From assembly GCF_018863235.1 (NCBI RefSeq), contig NZ_JAHKRS010000007.1, positions 164,162 to 228,161 of the forward strand: DNA of 64,000 nucleotides, in the 5' to 3' direction. Below, one piece after another: positions 45,016-56,750 of this stretch. Origin of the DNA: Pseudomaricurvus albidus. GTDB taxonomy: Bacteria > Pseudomonadota > Gammaproteobacteria > Pseudomonadales > Cellvibrionaceae. The notes under the pieces are model-generated. The model saw only the letters and a list, made by a program, of their open reading frames with translations. It did not search any database and had not been told where the DNA came from. The stretch's first letter is position 1. Every line of letters starts with the position of its first letter. The position numbers and the translations under genes are program-made.

Positions 45016-46068
45016 TTAATTGATAGCCAAAGACAGCTTTTGTACCTGAGGTGACAAGCTGAAAGTGCCGCTCAGGTTCAGGGTTAAATCCATGAGTTCA
45101 TCCCAGGCATCGGCACTGCGCAAACCCTTAATGGCCTTGTCGATTCCGTTTGCCTTGCGCAATAGCATTTGTAACTGAGACAACTTCAAGCGGCGCAGGG
45201 CGTTGGATACCAATGCTTTGCGCTTGTCCCAGACGCCGGCGCTTTTGGCAGCCCTGTCCAGCGGTTGTCCCTGTTGCATGGCGTGTGCAACCTGAGACAG
45301 CGTGCGAATTTCTCTGGCCAGTGCCCACAGGACAACGGTGGCGTCTGTTCCTTCCCCTTTGAGACCTTGCAGTGTGCGTACCGCCGCCCGGGCATCGCCG
45401 TGCAGGGCTTTGTCGATCAGGGTAAATACATCGTAGCGAGCGCTGTCGGCCACCGAGCCGGCAATCATTTCGGCGCTGATCTGGCCGTCGGCTGCCAACA
45501 GTTTGAGCTTTTCAATTTCCTGGGCGGCGGCGAGCAGATTACCTTCAATGCGTGCGGCCAGCATTTCAATCGCGTCGTGACTGGCAGTCATGCCTGCCTG
45601 CTGGATACGCTGATCAATCCAGCGCGGCAGTTGTTGCGGTGCAATAGGCCAGATCTGCACAAAGGCGGCGACCTTTTCAACGGCTTTGAACCACTTGCTG
45701 CGTTGGCTGCTGCCGTCCAGTTTGGGCATCACAATCAGCAGCAGTGTGTCTTCGGGAGGATTTTCACAATAGCTGATCAGGGCCTTGCCACCCTTATCGC
45801 CGGGTTTGCCATTGTCGATACGCAGCTCGATGATCTTGCGCTCGGCAAAGAGAGACAGGCTGTTGGCTGAGGTCAGCAGTTGATCCCAGTCGAAACTGGC
45901 TTCGGCATGATGCAGTTCGCGCTCGTTAAAGCCCGCTTTGCGTGCGGCCTGCCGAATCTGGTCGCAGCTTTCCTGCACCAGCAGGGGTTCATCCCCGCTG
46001 ATCAGGTAGACAGGAGCCAGTTGCTTGCGCAGGGCTCCGTTCAGTTGATCAGGGCGCAGTTTGGCCAT
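45016..46068 (-). CDS. holA: DNA polymerase III subunit delta
   Basis: 350 residues from ATG 46068 (MAKLRPDQLN), overlapping lptE by 20 bases; the frame is open further upstream. Clamp-loader subunit that opens the beta ring: LAPVYLISGDEPLLVQESCD, FAERKIIELRI and a C-terminal helical collar domain (ARYDVFTLIDKALHGD). Conserved order leuS-lptE-holA. Confidence 0.94.
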   Translation of the reverse strand: MAKLRPDQLNGALRKQLAPVYLISGDEPLLVQESCDQIRQAARKAGFNERELHHAEASFDWDQLLTSANSLSLFAERKIIELRIDNGKPGDKGGKALISYCENPPEDTLLLIVMPKLDGSSQRSKWFKAVEKVAAFVQIWPIAPQQLPRWIDQRIQQAGMTASHDAIEMLAARIEGNLLAAAQEIEKLKLLAADGQISAEMIAGSVADSARYDVFTLIDKALHGDARAAVRTLQGLKGEGTDATVVLWALAREIRTLSQVAHAMQQGQPLDRAAKSAGVWDKRKALVSNALRRLKLSQLQMLLRKANGIDKAIKGLRSADAWDELMDLTLNLSGTFSLSPQVQKLSLAIN

Positions 46069-46615
46069 TGTTTTCAGTGTCGGCAGGAGCGTCAGTTGAA
46101 GGGCCCGAAGTGGATTGTTCCTGGGTGACAAAACGCAGACGACGCAGAATCTGTTGAACCAGGTTGTTGCGCATCTCCTGCTCAATCAGACGTTCTTCTT
46201 CAGCCTTGGCGACAACCGCATCTCGGTCAAACGTGTAAGAGCGGTAAGTTGTCGCATTGTTTGAAGCGATCACTTCACCAGCCTGATTAGTGATTTGGTA
46301 GTCGACACTCATATTGAGTTCGTATTCTGCTGCCAGCGCATCGTTGCCGACCGAGACCGTGCGGCGTTCGCGCTCCTCATTACCCAGGGCAATGCTGTAT
46401 TGAGCTTCGGCGGAACTGTCGGTGGTAGCGACATGGTTGGATACCAGAGTGCGTTTCAGATCGGTGATCAGGGCACCGTGACTGTCTTCGGCAGTCACGT
46501 ACACGCTCTCAAGGTCCATTGGCATACTCATGGAGCCCCTCAGGTGCCAGCCACAGGCGCTCAGCAGGGTCGCTGTTAATACCGTAGTTACGAGGGTGGT
46601 GAGCAATTTCTTCAT
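46049..46615 (-). CDS. lptE: LPS-assembly lipoprotein LptE
   Basis: 188 residues. Lipobox LLSAC (Cys at 21) then GWHLRGSMSMP, the family signature. It plugs LptD at the outer membrane. The C-terminal tail (after about 165) is Ser/Thr/Pro/Gln-rich and likely disordered. Between leuS and holA. Confidence 0.93.
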   Translation of the reverse strand: MKKLLTTLVTTVLTATLLSACGWHLRGSMSMPMDLESVYVTAEDSHGALITDLKRTLVSNHVATTDSSAEAQYSIALGNEERERRTVSVGNDALAAEYELNMSVDYQITNQAGEVIASNNATTYRSYTFDRDAVVAKAEEERLIEQEMRNNLVQQILRRLRFVTQEQSTSGPSTDAPADTENNGQTAP

Positions 46616-46654
46616 AAAATATCCATTTTCTGATTATCTGTATAAGTCGGATAA

Positions 46655-46735
46655 CGTCATCGCGAGGGGCAAAGCCATGTGACGAGCCATTAAGGCAATT
46701 CACCTTGTTGCTGTGCACGCTCGCGATGAACTCAT
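46655..46735. repeat. REP-like dispersed repeat between lptE and leuS
   Basis: GTCATCGCGAGG at the left and CTCGCGATGA at the right are near inverses. The inside contains AATTCACCTTGTTGC, shared with the intergenic repeat at 4008-4121. Confidence 0.6.
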
Positions 46736-46744
46736 CTTTCTGTG

Positions 46745-49750
<3,006 letters not shown>

Positions 49751-49801
49751 TGACAACGTTGTCTTTAGGGGTGTAGTTTTGTTTTTAAGACAACGTTGTC
49801 C
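49751..49801 (+). promoter_or_regulatory. Receptor promoter with two LacI-type operators
   Basis: GACAACGTTGTC at 49753-49764 and again at 49790-49801 are perfect 12-bp palindromes, 37 bp centre to centre. TTGACA at 49751-49756 overlaps the first operator and could be the -35 box, with a weak -10 (TGTAGT, 49773-49778) 16 bases downstream. A repressor on both sites would block the promoter. The same palindrome occurs at 63578 before nagA. Confidence 0.85.
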
Positions 49802-49900
49802 TCCTGCTCAAGGGTTAAAGAGGCGGGGAGTTGTTTTCCTAAATAACGATATTGCTAAAAGTTAAGAGCAAATGAACTCCAGGTCTGAGGAGACTAAATC

Positions 49901-52573
49901 ATGGCGATAAATCTACGGGGTGCGATCCGGGCTATTAATAGTGCGGTTTTGGTTGGCGGTTCTTTAAGTGCGATGGCTTTGTCAGGTGCTGTTTTTGCGG
50001 CTGATGAAGACAAGCTGGAACGGATTGAAGAGATTGAGGTTTTGGGAATTCGCCAAAGCCTTCAGAAGAGTATGGACATCAAGCGCTTTTCAAGCTCTGT
50101 CGTTGATGCCATTACATCAGAAGATATTGGCAAGTTCCCAGACAAGAACGTCGCAGAATCTCTTGCGCGTATTCCTGGTGTTGCTATCTCCCGAGACTTC
50201 GGTGAAGGCCAGGGGGTGACCATTCGTGGTATGGAGCCTTCTCGTAACCTGACCCTGGTCAATGGACAGGCGGTTGGTACTTCCCAGTGGTTCGTTTTGG
50301 CTGATGCAACCCGTAACTTTAACTATGAATTGCTGTCTCCCGAGATGATTGGCTCGGTGGAAGTATACAAGTCCGCACAGGCGGATATTGATGAAGGTGG
50401 TCTGGGCGGCACGGTTATTCTGAACACCCGTAAACCTCTGGACTTGGATGCTAACACCATCAATTTGTCAGTGGATGCACAGTACAGTGATCTTTCTGAA
50501 GAGACCGATCCATCATTCTCTGGCTTGTACAGCTGGAAAAATGAAAGCGAAACGTTTGGTGCGATGATTGCGGTATCTCGTCAGGAGCGAACTGTACGAC
50601 GTGAAACCACCGAGTTATTCACGCCTGCATACTTTACTCAGTACGATCGCGATTGGGATGCATCAACGAATCCTGCGACACCTTTCAATCCGCCTGCTGG
50701 TGAAACTGAGCAAGGTATGGTGCCTTGGGGTGTGGGTTCTGCATTATTTGAGCAGGAGCGTGAGCGCACCGGTGTTGATATCAACCTGCAGTGGGCTCCA
50801 ACCGATGCTTTCACGACAGGGCTGCACTATTTCAATTCAGAAATGGAGGCTGATAACACCAACTCCAACCTGATTGGTATTCCTTTCCGCGGCGTGTTCG
50901 GGCCAAACAATGTTTCTGAGGGTACCGTTGAAAACGGTGTTATTACTGAGTTGGCTGTGGATGGTGGTGATCCGGCTGGTTGGGCAAACCATGTGGCTTT
51001 CGATAATATTTATCGTGATGGCTCGACCATGGAGACAGAAATCCTTGATCTGGAATTTGACTTCCAGGGTGATTCTTATGCTATCAGCGCGCAAGTGGGT
51101 ACTACTTCTGGTAAGGGCGTGAACAACGATTTCTTTACGGAATTCTTCGCTTATTCCCAAGATCCACGCGTTAACTTTGATTTCTATAATCCGGGTGGTG
51201 ATGCGCCATCGATCGACTATTCTCGCAGTCCATGGTTAAGCAATCCAACAGATCAAATGGCTCTTACTGGAGTATTTGATCAGACCAACAAGACCGATGA
51301 TACTGAAGATTATGCTCAGGTTGATGTTAATTTTGACGTAGCTCTGGGGCCTGTGAATGAATTAAAGTTCGGGGCGAAAGCTCGTTCTCGTAGCTTTGAG
51401 CAAGAGCGTTACAAATCAGAAATGATGAACGGAGCCCCAGGTACTGAATCTCTGGGTTGGGCGGGCGATTTCGCTGCAGGAAGCTTTACTGTGGATCATG
51501 ACGAGACCAGTATGGGCTCAACAACAGTATTTCTGCCGAACGAAGGCGCTATGCGAGATGCATTTTTTGGTCTCTCCACCTGTACCTCTGGCTCCACAAC
51601 CCTGTGCCGTACAAAGTATTCTATCGAGCGAGCTTCTTCGTATGAGATTGATGAAGACATCAACTCAGTCTACGCCATGGCAAAGTTTGAAGGTAATCGT
51701 TTCCGCGGTAATGTGGGCCTTCGCTACGTAGAAACCGATACCACGTCCAGTGGCTGGGATCTGGCTAATGACAAAGCCATTTCAGCTGACGGCTCTTACG
51801 ATAATGTACTCCCAAGCCTGAACTTTGTTTATGATCTGACAGATGACTTGCTGCTGCGTTTTGCTGCCGGTAAATCGATCTCTCGCCCCGCGCCGTTTGC
51901 TTTGTCTTACGCGGTTAACCTGACTCCGGAAACCAGTTCTGGTACTGCGGGTAATCCAGCATTGGAACCGGAGGAGGCAACGCAGTTCGAATTTGGTGCC
52001 GAGTGGTACTTATCTGATGCATCTTTGCTCAGTGCCACCATGTTCAAAAAAGATATTGAAGGTTATATCTACACGACTACCAAGTCAGGCACGATTAATG
52101 GTACCTACATTAATGCGTTAACTACCTTTGAAAACGGTGATAATGCAGGTCTGGAAGGGGTCGAGTTGAGTGCACAATACAGTTTCGACAACGGCTTTGG
52201 TCTGGGTGCTAACTATACCTATACCAATCAAACTGAGGGTGATGTTGCCTTCCCAATGTTGTCTGAAGATGTATTCAACGCAACAGCCTACTATGAAGGC
52301 AACAACTTCACAGCTCGCCTGAACTACAGCTATCGTTCCGAGTTTTTCAAGACTTTACAGGAAAACGGAGAGTTGCTGGGTGATGAGCAAGTCCAGTGGG
52401 ATGCACAGATCTCGTATGCCATTACTGACAATATTACCTTGCGTGCGGAATTGCTGAATATTACCGATGAAACCATCGATGATATCTACCGTGCAGGCAA
52501 TGGTCAGGAAGTCACCGGTACTCAAATCTATAACGGACGCCGTTTCTTTGTGGGCGCCAGTTTCAAGTTCTAA
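49901..52573 (+). CDS. TonB-dependent receptor, chitooligosaccharide/GlcNAc type
   Basis: 890 residues. Signal peptide to about 33 (VFA-ADE), TonB box in ERIEEIEVLG (about 41-49), plug domain with FPDKNVAESLARIPGVAISR, VTIRGMEPSRNLTLVNG and VEVYKSAQADIDEGGLGGTV, then a 22-strand barrel ending in RFFVGASFKF with terminal Phe. This TonB receptor type, with VAESLARIPGV and long loops, is widespread in carbohydrate loci of Xanthomonas, Caulobacter and marine gammaproteobacteria. Operators and neighbours indicate GlcNAc or chitin oligomers as ligand. First gene of the plus-strand nag unit. Confidence 0.9.
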   Translation: MAINLRGAIRAINSAVLVGGSLSAMALSGAVFAADEDKLERIEEIEVLGIRQSLQKSMDIKRFSSSVVDAITSEDIGKFPDKNVAESLARIPGVAISRDFGEGQGVTIRGMEPSRNLTLVNGQAVGTSQWFVLADATRNFNYELLSPEMIGSVEVYKSAQADIDEGGLGGTVILNTRKPLDLDANTINLSVDAQYSDLSEETDPSFSGLYSWKNESETFGAMIAVSRQERTVRRETTELFTPAYFTQYDRDWDASTNPATPFNPPAGETEQGMVPWGVGSALFEQERERTGVDINLQWAPTDAFTTGLHYFNSEMEADNTNSNLIGIPFRGVFGPNNVSEGTVENGVITELAVDGGDPAGWANHVAFDNIYRDGSTMETEILDLEFDFQGDSYAISAQVGTTSGKGVNNDFFTEFFAYSQDPRVNFDFYNPGGDAPSIDYSRSPWLSNPTDQMALTGVFDQTNKTDDTEDYAQVDVNFDVALGPVNELKFGAKARSRSFEQERYKSEMMNGAPGTESLGWAGDFAAGSFTVDHDETSMGSTTVFLPNEGAMRDAFFGLSTCTSGSTTLCRTKYSIERASSYEIDEDINSVYAMAKFEGNRFRGNVGLRYVETDTTSSGWDLANDKAISADGSYDNVLPSLNFVYDLTDDLLLRFAAGKSISRPAPFALSYAVNLTPETSSGTAGNPALEPEEATQFEFGAEWYLSDASLLSATMFKKDIEGYIYTTTKSGTINGTYINALTTFENGDNAGLEGVELSAQYSFDNGFGLGANYTYTNQTEGDVAFPMLSEDVFNATAYYEGNNFTARLNYSYRSEFFKTLQENGELLGDEQVQWDAQISYAITDNITLRAELLNITDETIDDIYRAGNGQEVTGTQIYNGRRFFVGASFKF

Positions 52574-52793
52574 GCTTGAAGTTGGAGCGTTAAATACAGG
52601 ATGGGCATTGATTGGTAGTATTTAAAGCAATGTCCTGACGGTCTGGTGCGAGTCACTTACCAGCATCAGATCCCGATCCAGGGATGGATCGGGTGTATAG
52701 CAAAAGGCTTATCATGCCTGCGTAACCTGTAAGTTAAAGAATTTAATTGATTGCCTGGTTTAAAACTTTAACGGGCGGTCAAGAGGTTTGGAA

Positions 52794-53711
52794 ATGTCTT
52801 CCACAGTAATAACAGATGACACTTTATATTTGGGTGTGGATGGCGGTGGCACAAAGTGCCGTGCCTGTCTGGTGTCATCCTCAGGAGAGATACTGGGTGT
52901 AGGGCTGTCCGGGCCTGCTAACCCATTGCATGGTTTAACCCGGACTTTGGCCTCGATAACTGAAGCTGCTGAGCAAGCCCTGGAATCAGCGGCCGTTTCG
53001 CCTGCAAAGATGAATGAAATCATCGCAGGTGTAGCACTTGCCGGTATTAATTTGCCGGGTATGTTTGCTGCAATGAAAGAATGGCAGCATCCGTTTGCCG
53101 AGATGTATTTAACCACTGATCTTCATGCCGCCTGTTTGGGAGCTCATCGCGGTGGTGATGGCGCTGTCATTGTTGCTGGAACCGGGTCCTGTGGTTTTGC
53201 CTCGGTAAAAGGTGAAAGTGTGACCCTGGGTGGCCATGGCTTTTTACTGGGAGATATGGGGAGTGGAGCCTGGATGGGACTGGAAGCCATCAAAGCCGTT
53301 TTGATGGCAGAGGACGGTTTATCCGGGTCGACGGAGCTGGTCGATAAAGTCACAGATATCTATGGCGTTGATGGCTTAAAGATCGTCGAAACTATGAGCA
53401 AAGCGTCTTCTTCTGAGTTCGCCAGGTTAGCGCCATCTGTCTTGGCAGCTGCCGTTGCCGGTGATGAGGTGGCGACGACCATTGTGAAGCAGGGCGCTGG
53501 CTATATTGATCGTCTGGCTAAAAAACTGCTTTTACTGGAACCGCCCCGACTGTCAATGTTAGGGGGGATTTCCGCTCCTTTACAAAAATGGTTGTCAGCG
53601 GAAGTTGCTGAGAAAGTAGAGCAGCCTTTGGATCAGCCTGAAATGGGAGCAGTGTACTTTGCCCGGGAGCGTCATAAAGAACGTATTTCTCAGGTGAGTG
53701 CGGTAGTCTGA
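52794..53711 (+). CDS. nagK: N-acetylglucosamine kinase (BadF/BadG/BcrA/BcrD ATPase family)
   Basis: 305 residues from ATG 52794 (AAGAGG 7 bases before). ASKHA fold: phosphate 1 LYLGVDGGGTKCRACLVS near residue 12, VALAGINLPG, adenosine loop GAVIVAGTGSCGFA (about 122-135), HGFLLGDMGSGAW and LSMLGGISAPL. The GGGTKC and GDMGSG blocks match eukaryote-like GlcNAc kinases used in bacterial nag clusters lacking the PTS. It phosphorylates imported GlcNAc so that NagA and NagB can act. Confidence 0.88.
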   Translation: MSSTVITDDTLYLGVDGGGTKCRACLVSSSGEILGVGLSGPANPLHGLTRTLASITEAAEQALESAAVSPAKMNEIIAGVALAGINLPGMFAAMKEWQHPFAEMYLTTDLHAACLGAHRGGDGAVIVAGTGSCGFASVKGESVTLGGHGFLLGDMGSGAWMGLEAIKAVLMAEDGLSGSTELVDKVTDIYGVDGLKIVETMSKASSSEFARLAPSVLAAAVAGDEVATTIVKQGAGYIDRLAKKLLLLEPPRLSMLGGISAPLQKWLSAEVAEKVEQPLDQPEMGAVYFARERHKERISQVSAVV

Positions 53712-53747
53712 GCTGCCATGTGAGAATTGAAAGAAATAACGTTAAAG

Positions 53748-53766
53748 GCTCACCTTGTAGGTGAGC
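53748..53766 (+). promoter_or_regulatory. Perfect hairpin between kinase and permease genes
   Basis: GCTCACCT-tgt-AGGTGAGC, an eight-pair stem with a 3-base loop, 30 bases before the permease start. No T run follows, so processing, mRNA stabilisation or attenuation is more likely than termination. Confidence 0.6.
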
Positions 53767-53795
53767 TGTAAAATAATATTTATAAAGGTGAGCAG

Positions 53796-55115
53796 ATGGA
53801 TACAGTAATGAGTCAAACGGAGAAGCAGGGAGCGAGCTTTATGCCTATGTTTATTGTAGGCACATTGTTCTTTATCTTTGGCTTTGTAACCTGGTTGAAT
53901 GGCTCTCTGATTCCATTCTTGCAAATTGCCTGTGAACTGACTCACATGGAGGCCTATCTGGTCACCATGGCTTTCTATATATCCTACACGGTGATGGCAC
54001 TGCCAATGTCGGTGATTCTTCGCCGTACGGGTTACCGTAAGGGAATGATGCTGGGTTTGATCATCATGGCTGTGGGGTCGTTGATCTTCATTCCTGCAGC
54101 AGAAGCGCGGATGTTCAGTATTTTTCTCGTTGCTTTATTTGTTCTTGGAACTGGATTAACGATCCTTCAAACCGCTTCAAATCCCTACATTGTACATATT
54201 GGTCCACACGAAACCGCTGCGGTTCGAATCAGTATTATGGGGCTGATGAATAAAGGTGCGGGTATCGTTGCACCCCTGGTGTTTACCGCTTTTATCCTTA
54301 GTGACATGTCCCAGTTCACTGAAGAACATCTGGCGACGCTGGATCCAGCTCATAAGATTGCAGAGCTGGAAGCGTTGTCATCCAGACTGGTTATGCCTTA
54401 TCTGGTCATGGCGGGTATGTTGTTGGTGCTGGCTGGATTGGTCCATTTCTCTCCACTTCCTGAGATTGCAACTGAAGAAGATGGCGACAATGTACCGTCT
54501 CGTAAAGTGACTCAGCATCCAAACCTGATTCTTGGTGTGGTTGCCCTGTTTTTCTATGTCGGCGTTGAAGTTATTGCCGGCGATACCATCGGTTTGTTTG
54601 GTAAAGAGATGGGCGTGACCAATTTCGGTCAGTTAACCTCCTACACCATGGTGTTTATGGTGACGGCCTATATCGTGGGCATGATGGTCATCCCTCGCTG
54701 GATCAAACAGGAAACAGCATTGGTAATCTCCGCAATTTTGGGGCTGCTGCTTTCTATCCTGGTGATGTTTGGCAGCGGTGAGAGTTATGCGGTCTGGAAT
54801 GCGCTTTTCGCCTGGACGGGTGTACCTGGGATTCCAAACGTTGTGCTTTTTATTGCACTTTTGGGCTTTGCAAATGCCTTGGTTTGGCCAGCAATCTGGC
54901 CGATGGCGCTGGCTGGCCTGGGCTCCTTGACCAGTACCGGTTCTGCGCTGCTGATTATGGCAATCTCAGGTGGTGCCATATTCCCGTTTCTTTATGGCGC
55001 CATCGCGGATACCACAGGTGATTCACAGAGCGCCTACTGGATTATGATTCCGTGTTATCTGTTTATTCTCTTTTATGCACTTAAAGGACATAAGCTGAAA
55101 AGCTGGGGCCGTTAA
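53796..55115 (+). CDS. nagP: Sugar MFS transporter (FucP/GluP-like GlcNAc permease)
   Basis: 439 residues, twelve membrane helices. The N-terminal block FIVGTLFFIFGFVTWLNGSLIPFLQIACELT is the FGFVTWLNG signature of the FucP/GluP sugar-proton symporter family. NPYIVHIGPHETAAVRISIMGLMNKGAG is the conserved loop after helix 5. Bacterial nag clusters of Shewanella and Xanthomonas use a permease of this family as GlcNAc transporter NagP, so the substrate is assigned from context. AAGGTGAG precedes the ATG. Confidence 0.88.
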   Translation: MDTVMSQTEKQGASFMPMFIVGTLFFIFGFVTWLNGSLIPFLQIACELTHMEAYLVTMAFYISYTVMALPMSVILRRTGYRKGMMLGLIIMAVGSLIFIPAAEARMFSIFLVALFVLGTGLTILQTASNPYIVHIGPHETAAVRISIMGLMNKGAGIVAPLVFTAFILSDMSQFTEEHLATLDPAHKIAELEALSSRLVMPYLVMAGMLLVLAGLVHFSPLPEIATEEDGDNVPSRKVTQHPNLILGVVALFFYVGVEVIAGDTIGLFGKEMGVTNFGQLTSYTMVFMVTAYIVGMMVIPRWIKQETALVISAILGLLLSILVMFGSGESYAVWNALFAWTGVPGIPNVVLFIALLGFANALVWPAIWPMALAGLGSLTSTGSALLIMAISGGAIFPFLYGAIADTTGDSQSAYWIMIPCYLFILFYALKGHKLKSWGR

Positions 55116-55129
55116 CAGGTATCGGATCG

Positions 55130-56638
55130 ATGAGCAAACCGGAACATATAGTTGTTGTTGGTGGTGGCACTGCGGGTTGGATGGCCGCCTGCTTGTTAAA
55201 TCATGCCTGGGGTGAGGGTGAGCAGCCAACGAGGGTCACGCTTATCGAATCAGCTGATATTGATACCATAGGTGTGGGCGAGGGCTCCACGCCTTATATG
55301 AGAGAGTTTTTCAAGCGCTTGGGCCTTGCTGAAAAAGATTGGATGCCGGCATGTAGTGCCACCTACAAGTGCGGCATCAGCTTTCCAGAATGGTCCACCA
55401 AGCCTGGGTTTGAAAGCTATTTTCATCCGTTTTTCTCCCGTATGGATTTGGAACCCGCTGCAGATTTCTTCCGGAATTGTAATTTACGTCGGCGTGGGCA
55501 ACGTGTGTCAGCCCACCCGGATGACTATTTCGTGGCTGCAGAGCTGGCCCGACAGAAGAAATCACCGATACCTCGTCAGGCATTTGCTTATGAACATGAC
55601 TATGCTTATCACTTTGATGCGGGTCGTCTTGCGACTTTTTTAAAGAATTATGCCCGCGAACGTAATGTGCATCATGTTATTGATAACGTGTTGGAAGTCA
55701 TCACAGCGGAAGCTGGTAATATCTCTCATCTGGTCACTCAGAATCACGGAGAGCTAGCGGCAGATTTGTTTTTTGATTGCACAGGTTTTGCTTCCTTGTT
55801 GATGGGTAAGACACTGGATGAGCCGTTTATTTCTTATTCAGATGTTTTGTTTAATGATCGGGCAGTAGCCATGCCTACACCTTTGGATACGAGTAAACCT
55901 ATACCCTCTGAAACTGTCTCCAAAGCTGCCAGTGCCGGTTGGATGTGGCGTATTCCTCTGACTACGCGATACGGCAACGGGTATGTGTATTCTTCACAGT
56001 ACTTGTCTGAAGACGAGGCCGAGTCGGAACTGAGGAATAAACTTGGTGCCGAAGCTGAAGGCATTGAGGCGCGGCATTTGAAAATGCGTGTTGGCCGGGT
56101 CTCTCAGCACTGGAAGGGTAATTGTGTCGCTGCAGGTTTGTCGCAGGGGTTTATAGAGCCTTTGGAAGCGACGGCTATCGGTCTTATCCAATTTACCATT
56201 GAGCAATTTATTGCCAATTTTGAGAAGGGTGAATTCACTGATGCCCAACGACAAGGCTTTAATGATAGTGTCAATAAGGCGTTTGATGGGACCAGGGATT
56301 ATGTCTCACTGCATTATCGCTTGAATTCACGTGAGGATTCGCAGTATTGGAAGGATAATCGAGAAATTGCCAAAACCTCTGCCAGTCTCACGCATTTGAT
56401 CGAGGCCTGGAAGCAAGGTGAGGATTTTGATGCAGCACTGGCTGTAGAAAAGTCTTATCAAATTTATATGCGCCCATCCTGGTATTCGATTTTTTCCGGA
56501 ATGGGCTGCTATCCCGATTTTGAAGAGAGTGTCCCGGAATACACTCTGTCGGCTGAAAGAGCAAGACGCCTGTGTCATCGGACGGCTAAAAAATTCGAAA
56601 CTCATCAAGCCAGTTGGCTTATGGCTATGGGAAATTAG
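55130..56638 (+). CDS. Flavin-dependent tryptophan halogenase family protein
   Basis: 502 residues, starting 14 bases after the permease stop. FAD motif VVVGGGTAGWMAAC (about 8-21). Catalytic Lys 80 in ACSATYKCGISF matches Lys79 of PrnA/RebH. The family motif WxWxIP is present as GWMWRIPL (about 268). SQGFIEPLEATAIGLIQ carries the conserved Glu. All the residues for flavin halogenation are therefore kept. Family members near TonB receptors in sugar loci have no proven halogenation target. Why it sits in a GlcNAc operon is unclear; a role in modifying a sugar or aromatic compound is open. Confidence 0.85.
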   Translation: MSKPEHIVVVGGGTAGWMAACLLNHAWGEGEQPTRVTLIESADIDTIGVGEGSTPYMREFFKRLGLAEKDWMPACSATYKCGISFPEWSTKPGFESYFHPFFSRMDLEPAADFFRNCNLRRRGQRVSAHPDDYFVAAELARQKKSPIPRQAFAYEHDYAYHFDAGRLATFLKNYARERNVHHVIDNVLEVITAEAGNISHLVTQNHGELAADLFFDCTGFASLLMGKTLDEPFISYSDVLFNDRAVAMPTPLDTSKPIPSETVSKAASAGWMWRIPLTTRYGNGYVYSSQYLSEDEAESELRNKLGAEAEGIEARHLKMRVGRVSQHWKGNCVAAGLSQGFIEPLEATAIGLIQFTIEQFIANFEKGEFTDAQRQGFNDSVNKAFDGTRDYVSLHYRLNSREDSQYWKDNREIAKTSASLTHLIEAWKQGEDFDAALAVEKSYQIYMRPSWYSIFSGMGCYPDFEESVPEYTLSAERARRLCHRTAKKFETHQASWLMAMGN

Positions 56639-56670
56639 ATCTTTTTTTGTTCTCCTGTCTGTAAGGTCTT

Positions 56671-56702
56671 AGGGTAAATATACATTTACCCTTTTTTTTT
56701 AC
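56671..56702 (+). terminator. Rho-independent terminator of the plus-strand nag unit
   Basis: AGGGTAAAT-atac-ATTTACCCT followed by a run of T. It also faces the minus-strand peptidase gene that ends 50 bases away. Confidence 0.92.
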
Positions 56703-56750
56703 CTGGTTTCTTGTCGGGTATTGTCAGGTTTTTCTTGAGAAGAGAAGGGT

